A stretch of 64,000 nt of DNA from the NCBI GenBank assembly GCA_035236585.1, contig CP141132.1, forward strand, positions 23,225,945 to 23,289,944, given 5' to 3'. Source of the stretch: Warburgia ugandensis (Eukaryota > Streptophyta > Magnoliopsida > Canellales > Canellaceae). Both the position numbers and the translations under genes were made by a program. Below the pieces are notes generated by a model that saw nothing but the letters and a program-made list of their open reading frames with translations, did no database searches and was not told the origin of the DNA. This document shows positions 21,981 to 34,170 of the stretch, piece after piece; the stretch's first letter is position 1; the number at the start of each line of letters is the position of its first letter.

Positions 21981-22400
21981 CCACCAGATTGGAGTGCACC
22001 ATTTGAAATAACATGTGATGCTTTCAGACTATGCATCAGAGATGTTTTGGGGCAGCATATTGATAAACTTCTCCATATGCTATATTATGCTAGCAAGATA
22101 CACAACAATGCCCAAATCAATTATTCCATTATAGAAAAATAGTTGTTAATAGTTGTATTTACACTCGATAAATTTAGATCTTACTTGTTAGGATCTATGG
22201 TCATAGTATACTCAGATCATGCATCATTGAAATATCTTCTTTCTAAGAAAGATACAAAACCTAGGCCGATTTGATGGATACTATTGCTATAAGAATTTGA
22301 TCTAGAAATTCAAGATAAGAATGGTTTCAAAAATATTTTAGCAGATTGCTTATCTAGATTAGTTGTGGAGTCTACTATCTAGAATATGCCTATCGCAAAA
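21981..22400 (+). pseudogene. Athila-type RNase H remnant (left unit)
   Basis: Readable blocks are [54 protein letters not shown] and [19 protein letters not shown] stops fall after EK (near 22140) and at the expected Q of the LLLQEF block (as TAA), and CGA has become TGA near 22270. The RNase H active-site aspartate in CDA remains. Confidence 0.8.
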
Positions 22401-22435
22401 ACTTTTCCAGATAAACAATTATTCACATTTCCCAA

Positions 22436-23254
22436 TTGCCTTCGTTTGCAGATATAGTCAATTATCTTGTCACTCTTCAAATGCCTAGTCACTGTTCTAA
22501 ACAAGATAGGAAATATTTATCGCCAAGGTTAAACTTTAATTGGGACAATTCGTACATGTTTAAGTACTATCCTAATCAGGTCATTAGGAGATGTATACCT
22601 GATAATGAACATCATAAGATCATTTTCTTTTATCACAACCATGCTTGCGAGGGCCATTTTAGTTCTAGAAAGATAGCTATAATGATTTTGTAGTGTAGCT
22701 TTTATTAGCCACCATTTTTAGGGATTCATGTGCTTATTGCTAGCATGTGCTAGATGTCAACACTAAGGAGCATAGGAAAAAGAAATATGATGCTCTTGAA
22801 TCCCATTCTTATCATAGAGTCATTTGATATGTGGGGCATTGCTTTTAATTGACCTTTTCCCAAATCTTTTGGTTATATGTACATCTTAGTGGGGGTGAAT
22901 TATGTGTCAAAATGGGTAGAAGGCATACTGTGTAAAACCAATGACCACAAGATGGTGGTCAAGTTCTTAACGCAAAATATATTTAAACACTTTGGTACTC
23001 CTATTGCCATGATTAGTGACGGGGGAAAATACTTTTGTAATAGGGTATTTAAAATTTTAATGAAGAAATATGGTATTACACATATAATAGCTACCCCTTA
23101 TCATCCTCAGACTAGTGTACAGGTAGAAGTGTTTAATAGGGAGACAAAGTGAATTTTAAAAAAGGCAGTCAATCAAAATAGAAAAGAGTGGTCTTTGAGG
23201 CTTAGTGATGCTTTATTTGCATACTGAACTGCATATAAGAATCTTATAGACATG
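22436..23254 (+). pseudogene. Athila-type integrase remnant, C-terminus deleted (left unit)
   Basis: The N-terminal part reads NWDNSYMFKYYPNQVIRRCI, and the zinc-binding region has HNHACEGHFSSRKIAIMIL, with its second CxxC damaged near 22750. The core begins SFDMWGIAFN; the first catalytic Asp of VGVDY has become Asn (VGVNYVSKW near 22893). The second (MISDGG near 23010) and the Glu in VEVFNRETK near 23120 remain. A stop follows at 23150. The sequence breaks at about 23254, within the codons for ..KNLIDMS, and joins 3' non-coding tail, so the C-terminal domain is gone. Confidence 0.82.
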
Positions 23255-23383
23255 TCTATTAGGGTTAACCCAAGGGTTTAAGGGCTTGTTGTATATGTTA
23301 AATACAATTGTGAGTACTTATAGAAATAACAACCATTTTGTTTTCATGATTTTTCTCATGTTTTGCTTGAGACTAGCAAAATG
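23255..23383 (+). other. Residual 3' tail of the left Athila unit
   Basis: Matches 10560-10690 of the first element (AGGGTTAACC...GGGTTTAAGGGCTTGTTG). Non-coding. Confidence 0.8.
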
Positions 23384-23395
23384 CTGGTTGGGGTG
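23384..23395 (+). other. Polypurine tract before the middle LTR
   Basis: CTGGTTGGGGTG abuts the LTR start TGTCTTAAG. The equivalent at 33614-33626 also abuts an LTR. Confidence 0.65.
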
Positions 23396-25457
23396 TGTCT
23401 TAAGTATTTAATTTTCGCTAAAATTCCCTTAATTTAGCATTTGGATAGATCATCTAACTGATCAATTTTGTAATTTTTAGATAAAATATGCAATTTAGAT
23501 CCAATTGACCATCCAACCATTGATTTGTAAAATTTAACAATCAAATGATCATTGTAGTATATCAAACATATAAAGCATGGTTCAGATGATTCTAATTTAG
23601 TTTTATATGTTACAGATCAATCAAATTGGAACTGGACAATCCAGATCAAATTAAATGGACTAGACCAAGGAGGAAAAAACTGAGAAAAAGAGAAATTGAA
23701 GACAATTAGGAAACAAATTCTAAAAATTGGATAAGGAATCACCTTTGGAGATGACAAGTTGAATTGGAATCAAATTCCAATTGAAAATCTATAAAAAAAA
23801 AAGGGCAACATGGTTGAAAAAGAGGAGAAAAATAAGGGGTTGGTATCTATCTCTCAAGCTTTCATCTTTAGTTCCTGGCTCTCTGTGTGTCATTCCCTCT
23901 CTTTCTCTCTCACATCTTTCCTCTCTTTCACTCTTTGTCTCTCTGTCTCAGGTTACCTTCTCTGTAGTAGAACCTGAACCCACATTCCTTCAAGAAAACT
24001 TGACCCATCTTTCCCTATCTTTATCTCTTTCTCTCCTTCGATTGTTCCCTCTCTTTCCCATACCTCTCTTTCAGGTTCTCTTTTATTGTTTGAGAACCTG
24101 AACCCATCTTCATCACTAGCTCCCTTGTCTCTCTTTCTCTTTCTCTTTCTCTTTCTCTATCTCTATCTCTTTCTCACTCCATGCTCTATCTTTCTTCATA
24201 CCTCTAGCTCTTTCACTGCCTCTCTTCATGCTATGGAAAACCCATAATTCACTCCTTGATCTCTCTATCTCTCTTGGGTTTCCTCCAACGTAGGAAAACT
24301 GGCCCAACTCTCCTCCTCCTATTGCTCAACAAAACCATATCTCCCTATCTCTTATCCATTTCCTCTTTACCTGTCATCATTTCATCCTCCATTCTAGCTA
24401 TCTTTGTTTTCATTAACCACTGATTTTTTTTTCCCCCTGTTTCCTCTTCTCCATTTTAGTTTGTTCCAATCCTTTGTTTCTCATTGTAATTTCTCCCTAT
24501 TTCCATTACAGTTTTCCCCATGTAACACCTCTAGTTTACAACCACTAATCTTCAATCATTGCTCTCCTCTTTGTTAATTTCTATCATTTTAGGCAAAACC
24601 CAACTTGGGTTTTCCCCCAAATCTTCTGCTTTCCCTGCATTCTCTTCTCCCCTACATAATAGTCTTCCTTGGGCTATTACTCTTATTTTCAGTTAAAACC
24701 AGGAAAATAATTTAGTTCCATTTTTGCCCTTGGTCTCTCTTCCTTAATTCTAGTTCTATCCCCAATTTTGGCTTTTTTCTATTTTTTTTATTTCACCTTA
24801 ATCTTATCCAAGTTTTGTCCTATCTAGGTTTTATGCATTTCTCAAATTATTTTAGCAATTATATAATCTAATCCTATTGGATTAAAGTCTAACCGAATCA
24901 ATAGTTTGCTTTAACCAACAGGATAACTTTATTTCCTAGTCTATTTCTTCTCAATTTTTCATTTAATTCCTAGATATTCATCTTAGGACAATTACTAGGG
25001 ATTCCATCAATCGTGATCCTCAATTTATCATCCAAAAATTTGATCTAAGCCATCCGAATCTCACATTCTTTCTTTAGTCCAGATTATCAAAATTTTGGGA
25101 TATCTGTTTAATTCGACTGTTGAATCCTTAATTAAAGATATTGGTGAGGGATTGATGAAGGCTGATCTACTTCAATGCAACCAAATTTGAAGAAATTTTC
25201 CATGATCAAGCTTGGAAAGTAGATTTTAGTTGTTAATTCATTTAATTTTCTGTGTTTTTAGTTCAGAATTATGTAATCTTCATTAAATTAATAGTTTTTA
25301 ATTTTGAGTTCCTTATTATTTAATTTTTTATTTAAATTTTGGATAATTAAATTTTTATTTAAACTCCATTTTTATTAAGTAGAGTCCCCGTGGGATTGAC
25401 TCATACTTGCATAAGCTATACTACAGTAGCTCGTGCACTTGTGTAAAACAATGAACA
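23396..25457 (+). repeat. Middle LTR, shared by two Athila units
   Basis: It starts TGTCTTAAG and ends ATGAACA. It matches 33627-35592 throughout, with many substitutions. It contains a pyrimidine-rich tract at 23850-24240 without a long pure CT array. It is both the 3' LTR of the unit to its left and the 5' LTR of the unit to its right. Confidence 0.9.
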
Positions 25458-25463
25458 AGTTTT

Positions 25464-25481
25464 TGGCAACATTGTTAGGGA
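25464..25481 (+). other. Primer-binding site, tRNA-Asp type, decayed
   Basis: TGGCAACATTGTTAGGGA, six bases after the LTR end, corresponds to TGGCGCCGTTGCCGGGGA. The six-base spacing is the same as in the first element. Confidence 0.75.
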
Positions 25482-26759
25482 CCTACAACGGAATTTTCAT
25501 AAAATTTAATAAAAATTCAAAAAAATAAAGATAAATTTTTTTAGGAATTGCATTATTTTAGCATTTTAGGCATTTTAAGTGCATTTTTCAAATTTTTTTA
25601 TTGCATAATCACTCTATTTCTTGAATTTAGTACTTGTTGCTCTTTTTATTTTATAGGAAATTTGAAAAAGGAATTGAAGGACCTCAATTAGGATAGCACA
25701 AATTTTATTTTGAGTGAATTGTAGTGAGGATGAAATGTGTTTTCTTTAATCACAATTCATTTAAAAGGGTTGTAATAATACAAGTCAAGGGTAGACCATT
25801 GTAACCTGGAAGTGGAGGTTGAATGTAAATGGTTCCACCCTTGTACGGGAAGATCTTATCCAAAAGCCAACTGTGAGCAATCCTAACTTCTTAAAATTTT
25901 AAGATTAGGGTTTTCATTATTAGAATTATCTTGCATTGTTTGGTAGTGTAATTATATATAGATAGCATACCTGATAGTTGTTGCATTTTAGGGTTAGTAT
26001 TAGTTTATTATTTTTAATTGCATTTTAGGGCACATTTATAACTTTAAGGTTGTTTATATGTTGATCAAACTACCATGGAGTGTGAAAGTTAATTTATAAG
26101 GGCACTCGATCCCATAAGATCAAGGGTAGATTTAATCACCACCTCTTAGCCCACCTAGGATAATCACCACAAATGCGTAACCTAGCCTTCCAAATTAATT
26201 TAAAATTAATTAGAAGAGACCTATAGAGGCCATCACATGCTCGTAGAACCCTCTTGGAAGGAGGCAACCCATTGCCACTTTTGTGGATCCTATCTATTTA
26301 ACTGTGTAGGTATTTAAACGACTAGATCTGCCAATATATTCTATGACTTAAACTACCTATGAATAGCTGAAGAGGGTGTGAAGTAGTTGGTTCGGTTAGC
26401 ATCTAACTGATAAGAAGTGGGCTAAGTCTAAAAGAGAGGAGAAGCGTTAGATTAGGCTAATATAAAAGCTTCCCACCCTCCCCTAACAAATATAAGAAAA
26501 TCAATTTAATTATTTTCTTTCTTTGTGCATCATTCTAGGCATTTAGGGTAGTTTTTTCCCTTTAAAAAAAGTAATAAAACATAAAATAAAAAAAGTCTTT
26601 CATTATATGTACTTTTGGATAGGTGACAGAATTGGGAGGTTAGTCAAGTATGACTAAAATGACATACAATTAGATCAGTTATCATTAATGATTGATTAAT
26701 AATCTAGGGTTAACTCCCCCTGTGGAAGTAATAGAGGTGATCAAGGCCCTCCACTCATC
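25482..26759 (+). other. Leader of the second Athila element
   Basis: About 1.3 kb, non-coding and A/T-rich. The part at 26150-26300 is the counterpart of 3230-3360 in the first element. Confidence 0.7.
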
Positions 26760-28280
26760 ATGAGCGAGGGACCACCACCTCTAATTGATAATGAATATCA
26801 ACCTCCATGAAGGAGGAATAATCATCCACAAAAGCAAAGAGATTGGACAAGAATAAAAACACAGGGTGGGAGCAATAGAGTGGGCATGGGGACAATGATT
26901 TCTATTAAAATCTTTATCAAAGAACTTTAAGAGATTACCTTCACCCTACATGCACCAATACACCATCTTGTGTCATTCTTCCTCAGAATGTTGGAGTAGT
27001 AGAATTAAAAATTGGACTAATCCAACTACTTCCCAATATGGAATGAAACGTGTAGGGAAATCTTGAAAATGTTTTCCCTACACATAAAACAAGTACACTT
27101 TGTTGTAAGATAATGAACTTTACCTAGAAGGATAAAGAATCATTCTACCAATGCTGTGAGACGTTCAAAGATCTATTACTTATATGCTCAGATCATGGCT
27201 ATAAACCATGGTGCATTATCAACTTCTTTTATAAAGGACTTAATTCTAACATTCACCAATTCATAGAGATGAGGTGCAATGGAAACTTTTTGAACAAAAA
27301 ACCAAATGAGACAGAAGAGTATTTGGAATGATTAGCTGAAAGTGCACAAACATGGACTGATTCAGAAAGAGTAGAACATTCGCATAGACCCAAGCCCACT
27401 ATGACTTGCTAGGGGAGGCATGTATGCCATGTTTGAAACAGATGAACTTAATGCCAAAGTAGCATCCCTAGCTCGAAAAATAGAGGCCATAGAAATGGGA
27501 AAGAATCTCTTTAAAAATGACGAACAAGTATGTAGAATCTATGAAAGTACCATACATCTTACTTAGGAATGCCCCACTATTCTAGCATTTCAAGATGTAC
27601 TTCCTGATCAAGCTAATGCTTTGAATATATATAAAAGACCTTTCTCCCCATACTCAAAGACATATAATCCCAACTAGAGAAACTACTCTAATTTTAGTTG
27701 GAGAAATGGACCCACTGCTAATGTCTCAGAACCTAACCCATACCAGCCTCACCAATAAAACCAAGGACTTCTTGCCCTAGCCCTATAACAAACTCATCAA
27801 CATCCTGCTCATGGACCTTACTTATGCCCATCCAAAAGTCCTGTAGAGGATAATATACATCAACGTATCCAAAACCAGGATAAGGAATCTTCTCAATTAT
27901 AAGTCCACCTAAAACAAAGGAACTAGTCTTTGAATGAAATTAAAAATATGATGAGTCAAATGTTGCAAAGTATAAAAAAAGGAAAGTTTCCAACTCAACC
28001 ACAAGCAAACCCTAAGGGTGTTCATGCTGTTGGTAATAATGCACATAATGCATCATCAAGCAATAACATGAAATAGACTAAGGCTATCACCATTCTTAGG
28101 AGTGGTGAAATAATTGAGAAAGATGAGTCCCAAAAGACTGATAAGGTAGAAAAAACCATTGAAAATAAAGAAAAATCTAAAGAAAGAGACCCCACTTCAC
28201 CCGCTAAATTATGTCCTATTCCAACTCCATTCCCTCTTAGGGAACATCAAGTCACAAAGCGTACCACAAGTGATGAGATT
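26760..28280 (+). pseudogene. gag: Athila-type gag remnant (second element)
   Basis: The N-terminal area from the ATG near 26760 reads MSEGPPPLIDNEYQPP and then breaks. FFYKGLNSNIHQFIEM near 27220-27265 matches the FY.GL......ID block of Athila gag. LARKIEAIEMGKNLFKNDEQ near 27470-27530 is followed by a zinc-knuckle remnant VCRIYESTIHL..ECPT, with one Cys lost. FSPYSKTYNPN and NYSNFSWRNG near 27640-27710 match the Y.ETYNPGWRNHPNFSW segment. GKFPTQPQANPKGVHAVGNN near 27985 leads into the charged linker before protease. Several stops and frameshifts; not functional. Confidence 0.82.
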
Positions 28281-28690
28281 ATGGAGATAGTCAAGCAAGT
28301 CAAGATCAACATACCAATCTTAGATATAATAAAACAAATCTTATCATATACCAAAATTTTAAAGAATTTATGCACAATCAAAAGGAAATTGAATGTGCAA
28401 AAGAAGGCATTTATGACTGAAGAAGTAAGTTCAATTCTTCAGCACCATACATCCCAAAAATACAAGGATCTTGGTTGCCCCACTTCACTTGCATTATTGG
28501 CAATCATAAGATTAACCAAGCCTTATTAGATCTAGGATCCAATGTTAATTTGTTATCATACATAATCTATGTTCAGCTGGGATTAGGAGACCTCAGGCCA
28601 ACATCTACTACACTCCAATTAGCTAATAGATTAGTGGTAATACTAAGGGGCATAATAGAAGATGTGTTAGTCCAAATAGAATAGATCTTT
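28281..28690 (+). pseudogene. Athila-type aspartic protease remnant (second element)
   Basis: The linker from 28281 reads MEIVKQVKINIPILDIIKQI, then TKILKNLCTIKRKLNVQKKA and TEEVSSILQHHTSQKYKDLG, a close match to the Athila pattern. A frameshift near 28475 moves to the frame carrying CIIGNHKINQALLDLGSNVN. The active site is DLGS at 28529-28540, followed by QLGLGDLRPTSTTLQLANR and GIIEDVLVQIE, ending at TAG 28682-28684. The linker and active site are therefore in different frames. Confidence 0.85.
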
Positions 28691-29229
28691 TTCCTAGTTG
28701 ATTTTTGGTCTTGGACAAATAACTAGTGTTGAATGAGTAGAAAGAAATTCCTTTCATCCTTGGACATCCATTTTTGACTTTGTCCAATGCCTTAATAAAC
28801 TATACAGATGATGTCATGAAGTTTTCATTTAGCAAGATGACACTAGAATTGAACATCTTTGATATTTTTAAGTAACCATGAGAAATCTTTGATGACTTGC
28901 ATTGTGTCAATATGATAAGTATAGTTGTGGAAGATTATTTCATAACCTCTTCCTTGTTAGATCACATGAGGCTTGTTTGTCCCACTTCAATAAATTTAAT
29001 GAGGACATGTTAATAGAGAAGTTAATGCCCTCCTTGATTCTGTTCCTCTTATGGACACAGAAAGATGAAAACCTCATTTGAGGAAGCACTAAGGAGTCCA
29101 CTCCCTTTCCATCCTCAATTCAACCTCCTAAGCTAGTTTTGAAATCTCTACCTTCTAAACTCCAATATGCCTATTTAGGAGATGAAGAAACTTTTCCTGT
29201 TTCAATTGCCTCTCAATTGGAAATATTTC

Positions 29230-30135
29230 AAGAGGAATAATTGATCAAAGCCATTAACGAACATAAAAGTGCGTAGGATGGACCGTAGTGGACCCATCGA
29301 ATCTATTTAGAGGATGATGCTCAACTATGTCGTCTGTTGTAGAGAAGGTTAAATCCTAATATGAAAGATGTTGTTAAAGTAGAAGTCCTTAAATTGCTTG
29401 ATGTGGGAATGATCTTTCCTATAAGTGATAGCAAATGGGTGAGTCCAACTCAAGTAGCTCTAAAGAAGTCTAGAGTAATAGTGATCACTAATGACAACAA
29501 TGAATTAATTCATACTAAAGTTACCACTAGTTGAGATATGTGGATTAAGTATAGAAAATTGAATACTGTCATTAGGAAGTACCATTTTCCTTTGCCTTTT
29601 GTTGATAAAATATTAGAAAGAGTTGCTGAACACTAGCATTACTAGTTTCTAGATGGTTATTTAGGGTTCATCAAATTACACCATAGGATTACAAAAAGAC
29701 CACCTTTACATGTCCTTTTAGCACTTTTGCTTATAAAAGAATGCCATTTGGATTATGTAATGCTCCTACCACATTTTAACATTGCATGTTGAGTATTTTT
29801 AGTGATATGGTAGAGAGAATTTTAGAGGTTTTCAGGGACAACTTTTTTTGTTTTTGGTGATTCCTTTGCCTCATGCCTTAAAAATCTAAGAAAAGTCTTG
29901 AGTCGTTGTGAAGAAAAAAACCTAGTGCTCAACTGGGAGAAGCATCATTTCATGTTTCTTAAGGGAATTGTCTTTGACCACATATCGTCTAAAGGTATAG
30001 AGGTAGATAGAGACAAAGTTGATTTAATTACTAATCTACCCATCCCCAAATCTGTTAGGGACTTTTGCTCCTTCCTAGGCCTTGTAGGATTCTATAGGCG
30101 GTTTATTAAAGATTTTAGTTCCACATATATCTAGA
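29230..30135 (+). pseudogene. Athila-type reverse transcriptase remnant (second element)
   Basis: RRLNPNMKDVVKVEVLKLLD and ISDSKWVSPTQVALKK near 29346-29470 are well kept. YRKLNTVIRKYHFPLPFVDK is near 29550-29610, and LDGYLG with a downstream frame break near 29650-29670. The catalytic MDD motif is lost: the equivalent reads FRDNFF near 29830, with Met to Arg and the second Asp to Asn. From 29898 an open frame gives CEEKNLVLNWEKHHFMFLKG and CSFLGLVGFYRRFIKDFSS. Dead by stops, frameshift and active-site loss. Confidence 0.85.
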
Positions 30136-30640
30136 CCATTGTATCACCTCCTTACAAAGGATATCCCTTTTGAGTGGACTGGTGATTGCCAGGAAGCTTT
30201 TATAAGGCTGAAATATAAGTTAACCATTGTACCTATCATGTAACCATTGATTGGAGCCTACTCTTTAAAATCATGTGTGATATGCTAGCGATTATGCTGT
30301 AGGAGCTGTACTAGGCCAAAGAAAAGAGAAAAAGTCATATGTCATCTCCTATGCAAATAGGACCCTAAATATCACTCAGATGAACTATTCCACTACTGAG
30401 AAAGAACTCTTAGTAGTTGTCTTCACATTGGATAAGTTCAAGTTCTACTTGGTTGGATCTAAAATAGTTATATTCACTAATCATTCGGCCCTTAAGTATC
30501 TTCTTTCCAAGAAGGATGCTAAGCCTAGACTAATTAGATGGATTCTTTTACTCCAAGAGTTTGACATTGAAATAAAAGATAAAAGGAAGCAGAGGTGTTG
30601 TGGCTGACCATTTATCTTCCTAGTCCTAACATGACATTTA
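30136..30640 (+). pseudogene. Athila-type RNase H remnant (second element)
   Basis: DIPFEWTGDCQEAFIRLKYK near 30160, then a shifted CDA-like region near 30270. From 30380 it reads [40 protein letters not shown] and RLIRWILLLQEFDIEIKDK. The TDH motif has become TNH. A frameshift in the lysine-rich run near 30590 ends the frame before the ADHLS tail. Confidence 0.82.
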
Positions 30641-30699
30641 GATGAGTTTCCAATTAAGTCATAGGGAAGATTCTTGAACATTGGAATAAAATCAAAAGT

Positions 30700-31860
30700 A
30701 GAAATTCTTTTCCAATATGAACCACTACTTCTAGGACGATCCATACATGTTTAAGTACTATCCAAATCAAATAATTAAGAGATGCGTACTTGACTTAGAG
30801 AAAAATAATGTCATCTCATTTTGTCATTCAAAGCATGTGGTAGACATTTTTTTGCACAGAAAACTTTTGCAAAGATTTTAGAGTGTGGTTTCTATTGGCC
30901 ATCTTTGTTTAAAGACACACATGTGTTTTGTAAATCATGCGAGCAATGTCAAAAGTTAGGAGGAATAACCCGTAGGAATATGAAGCCTTTGGACTATATC
31001 CTTAAGATTGAAGTTTTTTATTTTTGAGGCATTGATTTCATTGGGCCATTCCCACCTTCTTTTGGTTACAGTTATATCTTATGGCCCATAAACTATGTAT
31101 GCAAATGGATTGAGGCTATTCCTTGTAGGCATAATGACCACTGTAACTGATAATAGTACACATTTTTGCACCAAGGCGTTTAATACAGTCATGAAAAAAA
31201 TAATACATCACACATAAAGTTGCAACACCATATCAGCCACAAACAAGTGGACAAGTAGAAGTATTTAAGTGGGATATAAAACAAATATTATAAAAGACTG
31301 TTAATCCGGATCGTAAGGATTGGTTTCTTAGATTGACTGATATGCTCTGGGCCTATAGGGCTACACATCGAACCTTGATTAGTATGTCTCCACATTGTAT
31401 TGTATACAGTAAGGCTTATCATTTGCTAGTGAAATTGGAACATAGAGCCTATTGAGCAATAAAGACCTTTAATTTCAACATGAATAAGGTAGGGTCACAC
31501 ATGAAACTCCAGCTCAATTAGTTGGAGGAGATGAAGTAGGAAGCATATAAAAGTAATAGGATATACAAAGAAAAGATGAAAGTTTTTCATGATAAAAATA
31601 TAATGAGAAAATCCTTTATTCCAAATTAGAAGGTTTTGCTTTACAATTCTAAACTCTACTTATTTCCAGGTAAGCTTAAATCTAGATGGACTAGGCTATA
31701 TATAGGTAAAGAAGTTTTTCAATATAGGATTGTCAAGATTGAGGATGATAGGACTAGCCATACTTTTAATGTGAATGGTTAATGTTTAAAGCCTTTCCTA
31801 GAATATAAGAATCTAAAAGTTGAGTCCACAGCTTTGGATGATCCTATTTATCAGGATTGA
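30700..31860 (+). pseudogene. Athila-type integrase remnant (second element)
   Basis: SYMFKYYPNQII-like sequence near 30745. The zinc-binding region is in the frame from 30821: KACGRHFFAQKTFAKILECG, FYWPSLFKDTHVFCKSCEQC and QKLGG, with the CxxC pair intact. The core starts GIDFIGPFPPSFGYSYIL after a stop near 31024, and the expected VD.VSKW reads INYVCKW (Asp to Asn). About 60 bp around the TDN-type motif near 31140 are missing. C-terminal pieces occur near 31440-31800 (HRAYWAIKTFNF-like; KSRWTRLY; VNGQCLKPF-like). Not functional. Confidence 0.83.
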
Positions 31861-33613
31861 GTGGATTTGATCTATCTGTACCATATTTTGTATTTAGCAT
31901 TTGTTGTTTTTTGCATCACCCACGTTCATTTCTGGTCTTATTTTTTAAACATTGGGCACATTGTTTATTTTAGGTTGGAAGGTGTAGAATTCTAGAAAAT
32001 TCTAATTTTTAAAGGTTTTTTAGTTGAATTCCTTGATTTTATATATATTTTTTTAATTTTAGTTTTTAGGTCAATTCCTACACTACGATGAGAATTGGAT
32101 TTTCTAAAGTATAGTCTAGATAACTTAAGCTTATTAATGGAATTGCACATGATTAATTCATTACTTTACTCATTTTCTAAAGTATTCCATGAAAGCTAAG
32201 TCTCGTATCACATCTATACACAATTACATATACATAGTCTAAATTGATAAGTAGTTATAACTTAGAGATCTTGAGTGAAGACTTATAACCTAAGTGAGTC
32301 TTAGAGCCATTCATTCTTTTTGAAAGGTTGTAAATATTCTAAAATTTTCTTTAGTGTGCTTAATCTAAATTTGATTAACTCTTAAATTTGGTCAATTACC
32401 TGAATTATTAGAGTATTATCCTTAAAATTCTGGAAGTTCATTGAATCTGATAGATTATAGCAAACCTAGAAAAGGATTTAGGCCATCATTATTATTAATC
32501 TAGAGACATAAAGCCTACAGAAAAATAAATTATTTTTACCATTAGTTAGTCAATTTAAGCCTTTTATATAAGCTTTTTCTTTTCTTACCCAAGTTAACCC
32601 AATATAAATGATCCATTACTATTTTGTTTGAAAGATAAGTTAGAATGAAGATATACTTTTTAGTTGCAATAAAAGTGGAAAAGTGATTATTAAGAAACGA
32701 AATATTATTCAAAGAGATTCAAAAGTGTTGAAAAGAAAGAAAAAGTACTAAAATATAGAGAAAAGAAAATTTGAAGAATGTGGGGAAAAAAAAGAGAATA
32801 TTCACTTTGGTACAAAGCAAAGAAAAATTGTCAACTTTAGTAGAAGACTTCTACTTATTTTTTAAGAATTTTGAATACCCTTTATATCCATTCTTCTGTA
32901 CCCTGTCTTAAGCCTACATTTCATCCTAGTTGAAGACCTATTGATTCTAGGATGAATGTCATCTTGATGAGGATATGAATGGATAGAATTTAATGTCTAA
33001 ATGTTCAAAGGTAATGACTTCTTATCTTTTCTAAAGGGATCAAAAATAAAATTCCTCAGTAACTCCTATCACTTCATGAATATACATGAGAAAAATTTAC
33101 TTTTATTAACTCTACTCACATATTTAAAAGAGAGATATGATTTGAACCTTTTCTGAGGGTTTTATTTCTGAGTGTATGTCCATTAAGTGAGGATTGAGGT
33201 CAAAACACATTTTAGATGAAGTTTAAAAGATATAGTCTACTTAGAGATAAAGATTATTGTATATGTAAACTTTACACACGCACTCTCTGAAATCTTTATT
33301 TCTAGTGCATGTCCATTAAGTGAGGATTGAGGTCAAAACACATTTGAGATGAAGTTTAAAAGATATAGTCTACTTAGAGATAAAGATTATTGTATATGTA
33401 AACTTTACACACACACTTTGAAATCTGAGCTCAATTGGAATGTATTTACTATATGGGTAGGGTTTTGAATTTTTCTTTCCATTTTATTAGTATACTAAAG
33501 TTGCTATGTTTATTGAAAATAATTATCTTAGAAAAAGTGGGAGTTGACTTGAAAATAATTTTTGGAATTTTGAGATTGGTTTTCTACATGTTTTGCTCGA
33601 GATTAACAAAATG
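31861..33613 (+). other. 3' non-coding tail of the second Athila element
   Basis: No env-like frame. Near 31952-31986 TTGGGCACATTG is followed by GGTTGGAAGGTGTAG, the counterpart of 9186-9221. A 133-bp tandem duplication lies at 33161-33426. Confidence 0.7.
33161..33426 (+). repeat. Tandem duplication, period about 133 bp
   Basis: Two nearly identical copies in direct tandem: ATGTCCATTAAG begins at 33176 and again at 33309. The copies share long uninterrupted stretches such as TTAAAAGATATAGTCTAC. The first Athila element has one copy in this place (about 10255-10400), so the duplication is specific to this copy. Confidence 0.9.
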
Positions 33614-33626
33614 CTGGTTGCAGGTG
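33614..33626 (+). other. Polypurine tract before the right LTR
   Basis: CTGGTTGCAGGTG abuts the LTR start TGTTATGTG. It differs from the 23384 copy by GC inside the purine run. Confidence 0.6.
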
Positions 33627-34074
33627 TGTTATGTGTTTAATTTTGGCTAAAATGCCCTTAATTTAGCATCTGGATAGATTATCTACTTGATCAATTTTGC
33701 AATTTTTAGATAAAATATGCATTTTATCTCCAATTGACCATCCAACCATTGATTAGTAAAATTTAATGGTCAGATGATCATCAGAGCCGATCAGACATAT
33801 AAAGCATGGTTCAGATGATTCTAATTTAGTTTATATGTTGCAGATCAATCAAATTGGAATTGCATTATCCATATCAAATTAAATGGACTAGATCAAGGAG
33901 AATACTACCTAAAAAAGGGAGACATTGAAGACAATCAAGAAACAAATTGTTAAAATTGGATAAGGAATCACCTTTAGGGAAAAGTTGAATTGGAATCAAA
34001 TTCCAATGAAAAGATCTATATAAACACAAGGGGAAGTATGACTGAAAAAGAGGAGAAAAATAAGGGCTTGGTAT

Positions 34075-34170
<96 letters not shown>

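Larger units (their letters stand above)
20887..23395 (+). mobile_element. Truncated Athila internal region (left unit of a tandem array)
   Basis: It starts abruptly inside pol, at a position matching 6191 of the first element, and runs through reverse transcriptase, RNase H and the integrase core. It then jumps at about 23254 to the 3' tail (matching about 10560) and ends in a polypurine tract next to the LTR at 23396. Thus the 5' half and about 2 kb around the integrase C-terminus are missing. The LTR at 23396-25457 serves as its 3' LTR. Confidence 0.85.
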
